From NCBI GenBank assembly GCA_965223355.1, contig CBDCWE010000003.1:4588001-4652000 (forward strand): a DNA stretch of 64,000 nucleotides. Direction: 5' to 3'. The notes beneath the pieces were generated by a model, which was not told the DNA's origin, searched no databases, and saw only the letters and a program-made list of their open reading frames with translations. The translations under genes were made by a program, and so were the position numbers. The DNA comes from Tectiglobus sp965223355 (lineage in GTDB: Bacteria; Pseudomonadota; Alphaproteobacteria; Rhizobiales; Hyphomicrobiaceae). Each line of letters opens with the position of its first letter. The first letter of the stretch is position 1. Below are positions 27,469 through 35,695 of the stretch, piece by piece.

Positions 27469-27711
27469 CTAGGATGCGCTGGCGTTCTTTTCCAGGAACT
27501 TGACGGCATCACCGACCGTCAGGATGTGCTCAGCCGCATCGTCCGGGATCTCACAGCCAAACTCCTCTTCAAAGGCCATGACCAGTTCGACGGTATCGAG
27601 GCTGTCGGCGCCCAAATCGTCGATGAAGGAAGCGTTGTCGCTCACCTTGTCTGCTTCGACGCCCAAATGCTCGACGACGATTTTCTTCACGCGCTCAGCG
27701 ACATCGCTCAT
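27469..27711 (-). CDS. acpP: Acyl carrier protein
   Basis: An 80-residue acidic protein with the phosphopantetheine attachment site DLGADSLDTVELVMAFEEEF (serine of DSL modified). It carries the growing acyl chain for FabD, FabF and FabG, whose genes flank it. GAGGGG lies about ten bases before ATG 27711. The high negative charge and length are standard for AcpP. The larger open frame upstream is not conserved. Confidence 0.98.
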   Translation of the reverse strand: MSDVAERVKKIVVEHLGVEADKVSDNASFIDDLGADSLDTVELVMAFEEEFGCEIPDDAAEHILTVGDAVKFLEKNASAS

Positions 27712-27991
27712 CTTTCGTGTCCCCTCATTACGGTTTGTTCGTGCTTCTACATTTTGCCTGCGATCGGCTCTCGCGTGAAGCAGGGCCTGCCACCACTCAA
27801 ACCGGCCGGTTGGAATTTTCTGATGAGGCGAGAAATCCACGCCTGCCGTGCAGCCGTTCCCACCCGCATGCGCATCACAACCGGCGCCAGTTAACATACT
27901 TCATGTAGGTTGACCAGCGTCGCGAGCCTGCCTAATCCACCGTCTTTCGGGCCAATACGACGATTAGGCTGCGACATGAACAACCATTTGC
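27712..27991. other. acpP-fabG spacer
   Basis: About 280 bases without a gene on either strand that I can support. It is long enough to hold a separate acpP promoter, as usually found for this highly expressed gene. Confidence 0.4.
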
Positions 27992-28735
27992 TCATACCAT
28001 GACCATGCCGCCGTTCACGTGCAGGGTCTGGCCCGTCATGTATCGTGCTTCCGCGCTGGCAAGATAGAGGGCTGCCGCGGCAATGTCGTCCGGGGTGCCG
28101 AAGGTCTTGGCCGGGATCGCGTCCATGATGCCGGCAACCTGCTTGTCGTTGAGGACCTCGGTCATGGCGGTCTTGATGAAACCCGGGGCAATGCAGTTCG
28201 CGGTGATGCCGCGCGCGGCGGCTTCGCGGGCCAGCGACTTGGTCATGCCGATCATGCCCGCCTTGGAAGCAGCGTAGTTGGCCTGCCCGGGATTGCCGAT
28301 AATGCCGCTGACCGACGACACGTTGATAATGCGCCCGTAGCCGCTCTTGGCGCGCATCATGGCACGGGCGGCGGCGCGCATCAGCATGAATGTCGATGTC
28401 AGATTGACGCCGATCACGTCATCCCACTGGTCGTCCTTCATCACCATGAACAGGTTGTCCTTGGTGAGGCCGGCGTTGTTGACCAGGATGTCGAGCGAGC
28501 CCATGGCGGCAATGGCATCATCGACGAGCCTGGCTACTTGGTCCTTGACGGCGAGATCGCACACCAGGACGTGGGCGCGCTCGCCGAGGGCTGCAGCCAA
28601 CTCGTGCAGCTTGTCCTGGCGCCGTCCCGAGATTGCGACGGTTGCACCGCGGCCATGGAAGGTGCGCGCAATCGCCTCGCCGATCCCGCCCGTGGCGCCG
28701 GTGATAAGTGCGTTTTTACCGGTCAGATCAAACAT
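27992..28735 (-). CDS. fabG: 3-oxoacyl-ACP reductase
   Basis: NADPH-dependent SDR enzyme reducing 3-oxoacyl-ACP. The 247 residues have the cofactor loop ALITGATGGIGEAIAR, NNAGLTKDN, and a catalytic Ser-Tyr-Lys set in INVSSVSGIIGNPGQANYAA followed by SKAG. The C-terminus DDIAAAALYLASAEARYMTG and TLHVNGGMVMV is that of FabG rather than other SDRs. ATG 28735 has GAGGAA upstream. It is 62 bases from fabD, same strand. Confidence 0.97.
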   Translation of the reverse strand: MFDLTGKNALITGATGGIGEAIARTFHGRGATVAISGRRQDKLHELAAALGERAHVLVCDLAVKDQVARLVDDAIAAMGSLDILVNNAGLTKDNLFMVMKDDQWDDVIGVNLTSTFMLMRAAARAMMRAKSGYGRIINVSSVSGIIGNPGQANYAASKAGMIGMTKSLAREAAARGITANCIAPGFIKTAMTEVLNDKQVAGIMDAIPAKTFGTPDDIAAAALYLASAEARYMTGQTLHVNGGMVMV

Positions 28736-28797
28736 CGCATTTCCTCGGACACTGGCCTGCAAACCCCACTGTCGTGGCTCACAAGCTCACATAAAAT

Positions 28798-29745
28798 CTA
28801 GGCCTTAAGCGCGGCGGCGACGGCGGCGATGTCCTGCGGCGTTGCAACTGGGTGCGATCGGGCACCCTTGTCGATACGCCCGACCAGACCCGATAGCACC
28901 TTACCGCTGCCGATCTCGTAAAACGTGCTGACACCAGCGCTGATCATCGCCAGAACACATTCACGCCAGCGCACCGTGCCGGTAACCTGTTCGATAAGGC
29001 AGCGGCGGATCTGTGCCGGCTCCGAGACCGGCGTCGCGGAGACGTTGGCAACAACCGGCACGGCCGGCGCTTGCATGTCGACTTTGGCGAGTTCCGCGGC
29101 CATCACGTCGGCCGCCGGCTGCATCAGCGCACAGTGGAAGGGGGCGCTGACCGGCAGCGGCATGGCACGGCGCACGCCGTGGGCTTTGCCGATCTCAGGC
29201 ACGCGATCGATTGCCGCCTTGGCGCCGGAGAGCACGACCTGGGTCGGATCATTGTCGTTTGCAACCTGGCAGACCTCGCCCTGAGCGGCTTCTTCGGCAA
29301 CCTTCTCGGCGACATCCATTCCGACGCCGAGCAGGGCCGCCATCGCGCCCTCGCCGACCGGCACCGCCTTCTGCATGGCACTGCCGCGAGCGCGCAGCAG
29401 GCGGGCGGCATCGGCTATCGAAAAGGTTCGCGCGGCGGTCAGCGCGGAATACTCGCCAAGCGAGTGACCGGCGACGAACTTTACGGTATCGGCCAGCTTG
29501 AGGCCGTGTTCAACCTCGAGCACGCGGGCAGCGGCGACCGACACCGCCATCAGGGCGGGCTGCGCGTTCTCGGTCAGGGTCAGGGTGTCTTTCGGGCCGT
29601 CCCACATGATCTGCGTGAGTTTCTGGCCCAACGCGTCGTCGACTTCGCTGAAGACCTCGCGGGCACAGGCAAAGCTATCGGCAAGATCTTTGCCCATGCC
29701 GACGTCCTGGCTGCCCTGGCCTGGAAAAATGAATGCGCGCGCCAT
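28798..29745 (-). CDS. fabD: Malonyl CoA-ACP transacylase
   Basis: Transfers malonyl from CoA to ACP. The 315-residue product starts ARAFIFPGQGSQDVGMGKDL, has the nucleophile serine in VAGHSLGEYSAL, the arginine in ARLLRARGSAMQ, and the catalytic histidine in PVSAPFHCALM. The start is ATG 29745; upstream in-frame sequence is not conserved. It heads the reverse fab cluster and is divergent from rpsF, so the 359-base gap should hold two promoters. Confidence 0.97.
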   Translation of the reverse strand: MARAFIFPGQGSQDVGMGKDLADSFACAREVFSEVDDALGQKLTQIMWDGPKDTLTLTENAQPALMAVSVAAARVLEVEHGLKLADTVKFVAGHSLGEYSALTAARTFSIADAARLLRARGSAMQKAVPVGEGAMAALLGVGMDVAEKVAEEAAQGEVCQVANDNDPTQVVLSGAKAAIDRVPEIGKAHGVRRAMPLPVSAPFHCALMQPAADVMAAELAKVDMQAPAVPVVANVSATPVSEPAQIRRCLIEQVTGTVRWRECVLAMISAGVSTFYEIGSGKVLSGLVGRIDKGARSHPVATPQDIAAVAAALKA

Positions 29746-29875
29746 AATGCAATCCACTCCACTCGTGCACGTTGGTCGCCAACGGTCAAGGATCACTGTG
29801 GCGTATACGCATGCAGGCGGTCGACCTGTCAAGGCGATGCGACCGATGGCGCTGGCGAAAGCGGTGATGTTTTGA

Positions 29876-29903
29876 TTGCTCGGGGCAGAATTTCGCGTAT
29901 AAA
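29876..29903 (+). promoter_or_regulatory. Possible sigma-70-type promoter for rpsF
   Basis: TTGCTC, 16 bases, then TATAAA. It lies about 200 bases before rpsF ATG 30105, leaving a leader of the length usual for autoregulated S6-S18 operons. The placement is a guess from the hexamers alone. Confidence 0.35.
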
Positions 29904-30104
29904 GACGGCTTCATCCCGGTTGAAGGCTGAACAGGATGGGCCCCGCTCCCGCGGCAGGGTTTGCAGGCTTATTGCCCTGGTCTCCTGGTGTCTTCGCGCT
30001 TCTGGGTCGTGCTTTGGGCCTTTCCGTTGCCAGCAATGGCGATTTCCGGGCCCACAAGTGGCTATGCGCCGGGATCGGATATGGTGCAAAGGAAAGGTGT
30101 TCGC
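29904..30104 (+). promoter_or_regulatory. rpsF leader region
   Basis: No gene fits here. In many bacteria the rpsF message carries an S6-S18-binding leader. GC-rich inverted segments (ggatgggccccgctcc; cgccgggatcggatatgg) are present, but I cannot confirm the family's fold. AAAGGAAAGG lies just before ATG 30105 as ribosome-binding site. Confidence 0.3.
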
Positions 30105-30596
30105 ATGCCGCTTTATGAGCATGTCTATCTCGCCCGCCAGGATGTGTCGCAACAGCAGGTCGACACGTTGACGTCGGAATTGAAGCAGGTCATCGTCGAG
30201 GGTGGCGGTGCCGTTGGCAAGACCGAATACTGGGGCGTTAAGTCTCTGACTTATAAAATTAAAAAGAACCGCAAGGCGCACTTCACACTGATGAATATCG
30301 ATGCCCCGGCGCCGGCTGTTGCGGAAATGGAACGGCGGATGGGCCTGTCGACGGACATCATCCGGTTCATGACCATCCGCGTTGATCAGCACGATACCGA
30401 GCCGTCGGCTCAAATGCGCAAGAACGATCGCGATGATCGCCGCGGCCCGCGTGGCGATCGCGGTGGTGCGCGCGGTGACCGCGGCCCGCGCGGCGCCGAT
30501 CGTGACCGTGATCGTGATCGTGACGGATCGACGTTCCGAGCGCGGCCGCAGCAGCAGGCAAGCGGCACTGGCGGCAACTCAGGACAGGGAGCTTAA
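30105..30596 (+). CDS. rpsF: 30S ribosomal protein S6 with Arg/Asp-rich tail
   Basis: S6 pairs with S18 on the platform of the 30S subunit. MPLYEHVYLARQDVSQQQ, GKTEYWGVKSLTYKIKKNRK and AHFTLMNIDAPAPAVAEMER are the conserved S6 core (about 1-100). Residues about 105-163 are an unusual tail made of Arg, Asp and Gly with runs such as DRDRDRDRD and ending in a Gln/Gly/Ser segment. Extended acidic or mixed-charge S6 tails occur in alphaproteobacteria, but this one is notably low-complexity. ATG 30105 is preferred to 30081 because of the ribosome-binding site. rpsR starts four bases after the stop. Confidence 0.97.
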   Translation: MPLYEHVYLARQDVSQQQVDTLTSELKQVIVEGGGAVGKTEYWGVKSLTYKIKKNRKAHFTLMNIDAPAPAVAEMERRMGLSTDIIRFMTIRVDQHDTEPSAQMRKNDRDDRRGPRGDRGGARGDRGPRGADRDRDRDRDGSTFRARPQQQASGTGGNSGQGA

Positions 30597-30599
30597 GCG

Positions 30600-30845
30600 A
30601 TGGCTGGACCTGCCGGTGGGGCGCGACGCCCGTTTCATCGTCGCCGCAAGACCTGCCCGTTTTCCGGGGATAGTGCGCCGAAGATCGACTACAAGGACGT
30701 GAGGCTGTTGGGCCGCTACGTATCCGAGCGGGGCAAGATCGTGCCGAGCCGGATTACGGCCGTTTCCGCCAAGAAACAGCGCGAGTTGTCGAAGGCGATC
30801 AAGCGGGCGCGCTTCCTCGGCCTTCTGCCTTACGTGATCAAGTAA
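30600..30845 (+). CDS. rpsR: 30S ribosomal protein S18
   Basis: This 81-residue basic protein has FHRRRKTCPFSGDSAPKIDY and KDVRLLGRYVSERGKIVPSR, ending KRARFLGLLPYVIK. It binds S6 on the 30S platform. It is translationally close to rpsF, and the operon continues into the DUF2232 gene and rplI. Confidence 0.98.
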   Translation: MAGPAGGARRPFHRRRKTCPFSGDSAPKIDYKDVRLLGRYVSERGKIVPSRITAVSAKKQRELSKAIKRARFLGLLPYVIK

Positions 30846-30981
30846 CCGTCGCGGCCGGGCTCGTGATTGCGAATGTGATCGCGAACGCGGCCACTCGAAT
30901 TGGATACGCAATCTGTCGTTGGTTGGGGGCTCACCTTGTTCGGTGCAGCCCTCTAACCGCCCGAGAGCGGGACAGCTGGAC

Positions 30982-32004
30982 ATGCGCAACGGACTGTTTA
31001 TTGGGCTGAGTGCCGGCATTGTTTCGGCACTGGTGTTGGTTGCCGCCGCGAAGGGATCGCTGTTCGGGCTGTTCCTGTTGATATTCCTGGCGCCGCTGCC
31101 GATCATCATGTCCGGTCTCGGCTGGGGCTGGATGGCGGCTGCGGTTGGCGCGGTTGCGGCCGGCGGCGTGATGGCCTTGCTGACGCAGCCCAAGGCGGCG
31201 GCGTTGCACTTTTGTGCAATTGGCCTGCCGATGGCGACCTTCGCTTACTTGTTGATGCTGAACCGGCATACCGGCACCGTCGACGGCCATGGCAACCCGG
31301 TTGTCGAATGGTACCCGCCGGGCCGCGTGCTTGGCATTGCCGCGCTGGTGGCCGGCGTACTCGCCACGCTGTCGATCTTTTCGGTGGCGACCGACATGGC
31401 AGGGCTCGAGGCGGAAGTGCGCAAGACCTTGGAGCGCTTCACCAAGACCGTGACCGGCGCCGGCGAGACGACGGGACGGCCCGCGCCGCGCGGCTGGACC
31501 TTCAAGCCCGGCGGCAAAGCGCCGACGGAACAGGACATCGCGGCATTCGCCAAAGTGCTCACGCACAGTTTCGCGGCCGCCGTCGCCACGTTCTGGATGG
31601 CACTTGCATGCCTCAATTTGTGGCTCGGCGGGCTGATCACCAAGGCATCGGGGCGCCTGCACCGACCGTGGCCCGATCTGTCGTTACTCGCCTTGCCGCC
31701 GGCAACGCCGCTGCTGTTTGCCGCCATTGTCGGGCTGTCGTTTGTGCCCGGCTATCCAGGTTTGATTGCGTCGGGTTTTGCCAGTGCCTTGTTCTTTGCC
31801 TATCTCCTCGTCGGGCTCGCGATCATCCATAATCTGACGCAGGGTAACGCTGCCCGGCCGTTCATCTTGTTCGGCGTTTATCTGGCACTGTTCATCCTCA
31901 ACCCGTTCAGCGGCATCATCATCGCCATGATCGGAATTGGCGAGCCGATCTTGCCGTTCAAGCGATCATTCAATTCTCCGCCGGGCCCGTCGATGGGCGG
32001 CTGA
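30982..32004 (+). CDS. DUF2232 polytopic membrane protein
   Basis: The 340-residue protein has about eight hydrophobic stretches, starting LFIGLSAGIVSALVLVAAAK and LFGLFLLIFLAPLPIIMSGL, and ending FILFGVYLALFILNPFSGII. DUF2232 proteins of this size lie between rpsR and rplI in many alphaproteobacteria, and the family is related to energy-coupling or peptidoglycan-associated membrane proteins only by structural guess. ATG 30982 is preceded by no strong ribosome-binding site. A cytosolic loop of about 60 residues lies near 130-200. Function unknown. Confidence 0.82.
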   Translation: MRNGLFIGLSAGIVSALVLVAAAKGSLFGLFLLIFLAPLPIIMSGLGWGWMAAAVGAVAAGGVMALLTQPKAAALHFCAIGLPMATFAYLLMLNRHTGTVDGHGNPVVEWYPPGRVLGIAALVAGVLATLSIFSVATDMAGLEAEVRKTLERFTKTVTGAGETTGRPAPRGWTFKPGGKAPTEQDIAAFAKVLTHSFAAAVATFWMALACLNLWLGGLITKASGRLHRPWPDLSLLALPPATPLLFAAIVGLSFVPGYPGLIASGFASALFFAYLLVGLAIIHNLTQGNAARPFILFGVYLALFILNPFSGIIIAMIGIGEPILPFKRSFNSPPGPSMGG

Positions 32005-32055
32005 GGTTATTTAATTTCAAGTTGCATCTCACACACTAAGGAGGACGAGCTCGAA

Positions 32056-32664
32056 ATGGATGTGATTCTTTTGGAGCGCATCGGCGCACTGGGCCAGATG
32101 GGCGACATCGTCAAAGTGAAGGACGGTTATGCGCGCAACTTTCTGTTGCCGCAGGGCAAGGCGTTGCGCGCGACGGATGCCAACAAGGCGGAGTTCGAAC
32201 AGCAGCGAGTTCAACTGGAAGCCCGCAACCTCGAGGCCAGGCAGGAGGCCGCATCGGTCGGCGAGCGCCTTGAAGGCGAGCAGTTCATCGCGATCCGGCA
32301 AGCCGGCGACACCGGCCAGCTTTACGGCTCGGTTTCGACCCGCGACATTGGCGAACTGGTAACCGTCGGCGGTTTCAGCATCGATCGCCGGCAGGTCGAA
32401 CTCAGCCAGCCGATCAAGGCGCTGGGCGTTCATCCGGTCAAGATCGTACTGCACCCGGAAGTGATAATCGAGATCACGGTCAACGTCGCGCGCTCTGAAG
32501 AAGAGGCCGAGCGCCAGGCGCGCGGGGAAGATGTCACCGTGCTTCAGGACGAGGCGCTGGAGCTTGAGACCTTTGATCCCGATGCCGAATTCACCGGCGA
32601 TGCGGACCAGCGCGCGCACGATGGCGCAGCGCCGGCCGAGGACGATGAAACCGCGGCCGGGTGA
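32056..32664 (+). CDS. rplI: 50S ribosomal protein L9
   Basis: L9 begins MDVILLERIGALGQMGDIVK and VKDGYARNFLLPQGKALRAT, the family's N-terminal RNA-binding domain, then a long helix, then the C-terminal domain (FSIDRRQVELSQPIKALGVH). At 202 residues it has an acidic C-terminal extension (about 150-202) beyond the E. coli protein, which is common in alphaproteobacteria. AAGGAGGA is a strong ribosome-binding site before ATG 32056. Confidence 0.97.
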   Translation: MDVILLERIGALGQMGDIVKVKDGYARNFLLPQGKALRATDANKAEFEQQRVQLEARNLEARQEAASVGERLEGEQFIAIRQAGDTGQLYGSVSTRDIGELVTVGGFSIDRRQVELSQPIKALGVHPVKIVLHPEVIIEITVNVARSEEEAERQARGEDVTVLQDEALELETFDPDAEFTGDADQRAHDGAAPAEDDETAAG

Positions 32665-32796
32665 TCGTGCTGCAAGGCTTGATTCGGGCGGTGCGGCAAT
32701 GGCCGCTGACCCGACATGTGCATAGCGGGGAGGGTCGGTTGAGAAGCCGGCGGTGGATGCAACGTTGCTGGACGTGAATCATCTAAGATCGCGGCC

Positions 32797-34317
32797 ATGA
32801 CAGAACCAGCCACATCCCTCACGCGCAGCGATCAGCTCAAGGCCCAGGCGGCAGCCGACGAGCCGCTCAGCTACCGCCAGCCACCGCACAACATCGATGC
32901 CGAGCAGGCGCTGCTCGGAGCCATCCTGGTCAACAACGAGGCGCTTGATCGGGTATCGGGCTTTCTCGACGGCGTTCATTTTTATGAACCACTGCACCAG
33001 GAAATCTATGACGTTGCCGCCAAGCTTATACACGCCGGCAAGCAGGCAACGCCGATTACCCTGCGCACGTTTTTCGAGCACGCCGAGCCCGTCGCCGATG
33101 ATCTGACGGTTCCGCAATATCTGGTGCGCCTGGCGGCCAGTGCGACAACCATCATCAACGCCGCCGATTACGGCCGCACGGTCTATGATTTGGCGATGCG
33201 CCGGGCCCTGATCGTGCTCGGTGAAGACATGGTCACGGTCGCCTACGATTCGCCCGTCGATGCACCACCGCAGCAGCAAATCGAAGACGCCGAAAACCGG
33301 CTCTACACGCTGGCGGAAAGCGGCAAGTACGGCCAGGGTTTTGTCGACTTCGGGGCGGCGTTGACGCAAGCCGTCGACATGGCAAACAGCGCCTATATGC
33401 GCGACGGCCATCTCTCAGGCCTGTCGACGGGCCTGCGCGATCTCGACGCCCGCACGGGCGGGCTGCAACCGTCCGACCTGATCATTCTTGCCGGCCGTCC
33501 GTCGATGGGCAAGACGGCGCTGGTCACCAACATCGCCTACCATGTCGCCAAGAACCGCCGGGTCGAAGAACAGCCCGACGGGACCGTCAAAACCGTCGAT
33601 GGCGGCTGCGTTGGCTTCTTCTCGCTGGAAATGTCGGCCGAACAGCTCGCCACCAGGGTGCTGTCCGAGCAGACTGAAATACCGTCGGAAAAAATCCGTC
33701 GCGGCATGATCAACGAAGACCAGTTTCGCAAGCTCGTCGAGGTTTCCCAGGTGATGGCCGAGGCACCGCTGTTTATCGACCAGACCGGCGGCATTTCGAT
33801 TGCGCAACTGGCAGCGCGCGCGCGCAAGCTCAAGCGCCAGCGCGGGCTCGACCTGTTGATTGTTGACTATCTGCAGCTGCTCTCCGGCGGCAAACGAGCA
33901 GGCGAAGGCCGGGTACAGGAAATCACCGAGATCACAACCGGCCTGAAAGCGCTTGCCAAGGAACTGGAAGTGCCGATTATCGCGCTGTCGCAACTGTCGC
34001 GTCAGGTCGAACAGCGCGAGGACAAACGCCCACAGCTGTCGGACCTTCGCGAATCGGGTTCGATCGAGCAGGACGCTGACGTGGTCATGTTTGTGTTTCG
34101 CGAAGAGTATTATGTCGAACGCCTCAAACCGAGTGAAGGCACGCCGGAGTTCGCGGATTGGCAACACAAGATGATCCAGGTCGCCGGCAAGGCGGAAGTG
34201 ATCGTTGGTAAGCAGCGCCACGGACCCGTCGGCACCGTTCAACTCGCGTTTGAGAGCCAGTTTACGCGCTTTGCCAATCTCGCGCGTGAGGACCGCTTAC
34301 CCGAACGCCTGGAGTAG
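32797..34317 (+). CDS. dnaB: Replicative DNA helicase DnaB
   Basis: Hexameric helicase that unwinds the replication fork. The 506 residues have the N-terminal DnaB domain (PHNIDAEQALLGAILVNN), a linker, and the RecA-like C-terminal domain with Walker A in LAGRPSMGKTALVTNIAYH, GFFSLEMSAEQLATRVLS, Walker B in LLIVDYLQLL, and the late LSQLSRQVEQREDKRPQLSD. No intein or insertion is seen. It is followed at once by alr, the ATG directly after the TAG. Confidence 0.97.
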   Translation: MTEPATSLTRSDQLKAQAAADEPLSYRQPPHNIDAEQALLGAILVNNEALDRVSGFLDGVHFYEPLHQEIYDVAAKLIHAGKQATPITLRTFFEHAEPVADDLTVPQYLVRLAASATTIINAADYGRTVYDLAMRRALIVLGEDMVTVAYDSPVDAPPQQQIEDAENRLYTLAESGKYGQGFVDFGAALTQAVDMANSAYMRDGHLSGLSTGLRDLDARTGGLQPSDLIILAGRPSMGKTALVTNIAYHVAKNRRVEEQPDGTVKTVDGGCVGFFSLEMSAEQLATRVLSEQTEIPSEKIRRGMINEDQFRKLVEVSQVMAEAPLFIDQTGGISIAQLAARARKLKRQRGLDLLIVDYLQLLSGGKRAGEGRVQEITEITTGLKALAKELEVPIIALSQLSRQVEQREDKRPQLSDLRESGSIEQDADVVMFVFREEYYVERLKPSEGTPEFADWQHKMIQVAGKAEVIVGKQRHGPVGTVQLAFESQFTRFANLAREDRLPERLE

Positions 34318-35496
34318 ATGTTGAGAGCGAGCACCGAGCCCCTGATGACCACGACGACGGCCAAGAGAGCGATACCGAAGGCGCCGGCACACGCCCGCGC
34401 CGTGCTTGAGATTGATCTCGATGCGTTGCGGCGCAACTGGGCCAAACTCAACGTCGCGGCAGGGCGGGCGGAATGCGCCGGCGTGGTCAAGGCGGATGCC
34501 TACGGCCTGGGTCTTGAGGAAATAACGACAGCGTTAGTTGCAGAGGGCTGCGAAACCTTTTTTGTCGCGACGTTGGCCGAAGGGCGTCGGGTCCGCTCGA
34601 TTGCACCGGGTGCCACGATTTACATCCTCGATGGGCTGCTGCCGGGTGCCGGCGCCCACTACACCGGGTTCGATCTGCGGCCGGTGCTCTCGAGCATACC
34701 GGAAATCGAAGAGTGGGCCGCGATTTGCCGGCAGGCCAACCGACGCTATCCGGCAGCGGTCCATGTCGACACCGGCATGCACCGTCTCGGCGTTCCCGGC
34801 GATGAATTCGAGCGCCTGGTTGGTGAGGATGGCGCGATCGAGGCGTTCGAGCTGGCCGTCTTCATGAGCCACCTTGCCTGCGCCGATCAGCACGACCACC
34901 CCCTCAATCGCGACCAGCGCGCGGCATTTGAAACGTTGCGTGCGCTGGTCCCGCATGCGCCCGCCAGCCTCTCCAACTCGGGCGGCACCTTTCTTGGACC
35001 GGATTTCCACTACGATCTCGTGCGCCCCGGGATTGCGCTTTACGGCGGCCGTGCCTTCGAGGGTGGCGCCAATCCGATGGATACGGTTGTCAGGCTTTAT
35101 GCGCGCATCCTCCAGGTCCAATCAGCGGACAAGGGCGCCAGCGTCGGCTACGGGGCAAGCCATCATTGCACGCGACGCTCGCGGATTGCGACAATTGCGT
35201 GCGGCTATGCGGACGGCTTTCTGCGCGCCCTCGGCGGCGATGATGCCCGGCCCGGCCCGGTCGGCTATGTCGGCGATCACGAGGTCCGGATCGTCGGCCG
35301 CGTATCGATGGATCTGATATCCCTCGACGTCACCGACGTGCCGGAGCATCTTGTGCACCGCGGCGGCTGGGTCGAGGTGATGGGCGATCGCGTCAGTGTC
35401 GATGATCTGACCGACCGGGCCGGAACGATCGGCTATGAACTGCTGTCGCGGTTGAGCCGGCGGGTCCACCGCGAGTACGTCGAACGGAGCCCTTAG
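34318..35496 (+). CDS. alr: Alanine racemase
   Basis: Makes D-alanine for peptidoglycan. The 392-residue product has the PLP lysine in GVVKADAYGLGLEE, HVDTGMHRLGVPGDE, MSHLACADQ, and the second catalytic base tyrosine in GASVGYGASH, then VGRVSMDLISLDVTD. The start may be ATG 34318, adjacent to the dnaB stop and hence coupled, or ATG 34345. It lies in the conserved dnaB-alr-radA order. Do not confuse with the DSD1-type enzyme at 55.6 kb, a different fold III subgroup. Confidence 0.96.
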   Translation: MLRASTEPLMTTTTAKRAIPKAPAHARAVLEIDLDALRRNWAKLNVAAGRAECAGVVKADAYGLGLEEITTALVAEGCETFFVATLAEGRRVRSIAPGATIYILDGLLPGAGAHYTGFDLRPVLSSIPEIEEWAAICRQANRRYPAAVHVDTGMHRLGVPGDEFERLVGEDGAIEAFELAVFMSHLACADQHDHPLNRDQRAAFETLRALVPHAPASLSNSGGTFLGPDFHYDLVRPGIALYGGRAFEGGANPMDTVVRLYARILQVQSADKGASVGYGASHHCTRRSRIATIACGYADGFLRALGGDDARPGPVGYVGDHEVRIVGRVSMDLISLDVTDVPEHLVHRGGWVEVMGDRVSVDDLTDRAGTIGYELLSRLSRRVHREYVERSP

Positions 35497-35536
35497 ATCA
35501 TTGCCGCCGCAGGCGGGGCCGGCGGGCCGGTCTCGG

Positions 35537-35678
35537 CTAGATCATCTTTGTGCTTTAAGTTGGAACCGCCATTGCGGTTCCAACTTAAAGCACAAAGATG
35601 ATCGCTACTTTAGAGGCGAGCAACTTTCTGTCTTTATTCGGGATCGTTCCGATTCCGAATAAAGACAGGTCGCTCTAA
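35537..35678 (-). repeat. Family A two-hairpin repeat, copy A8
   Basis: CTAG at the left, CTAA at the right. Hairpin 1 has the compensated pair CTGTCTTTATTCGG with CCGAATAAAGACAG; hairpin 2 has the loop changed to CATT. Lies between alr and radA. Confidence 0.92.
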
Positions 35679-35695
35679 CACTGAAAGGCGAGAGG

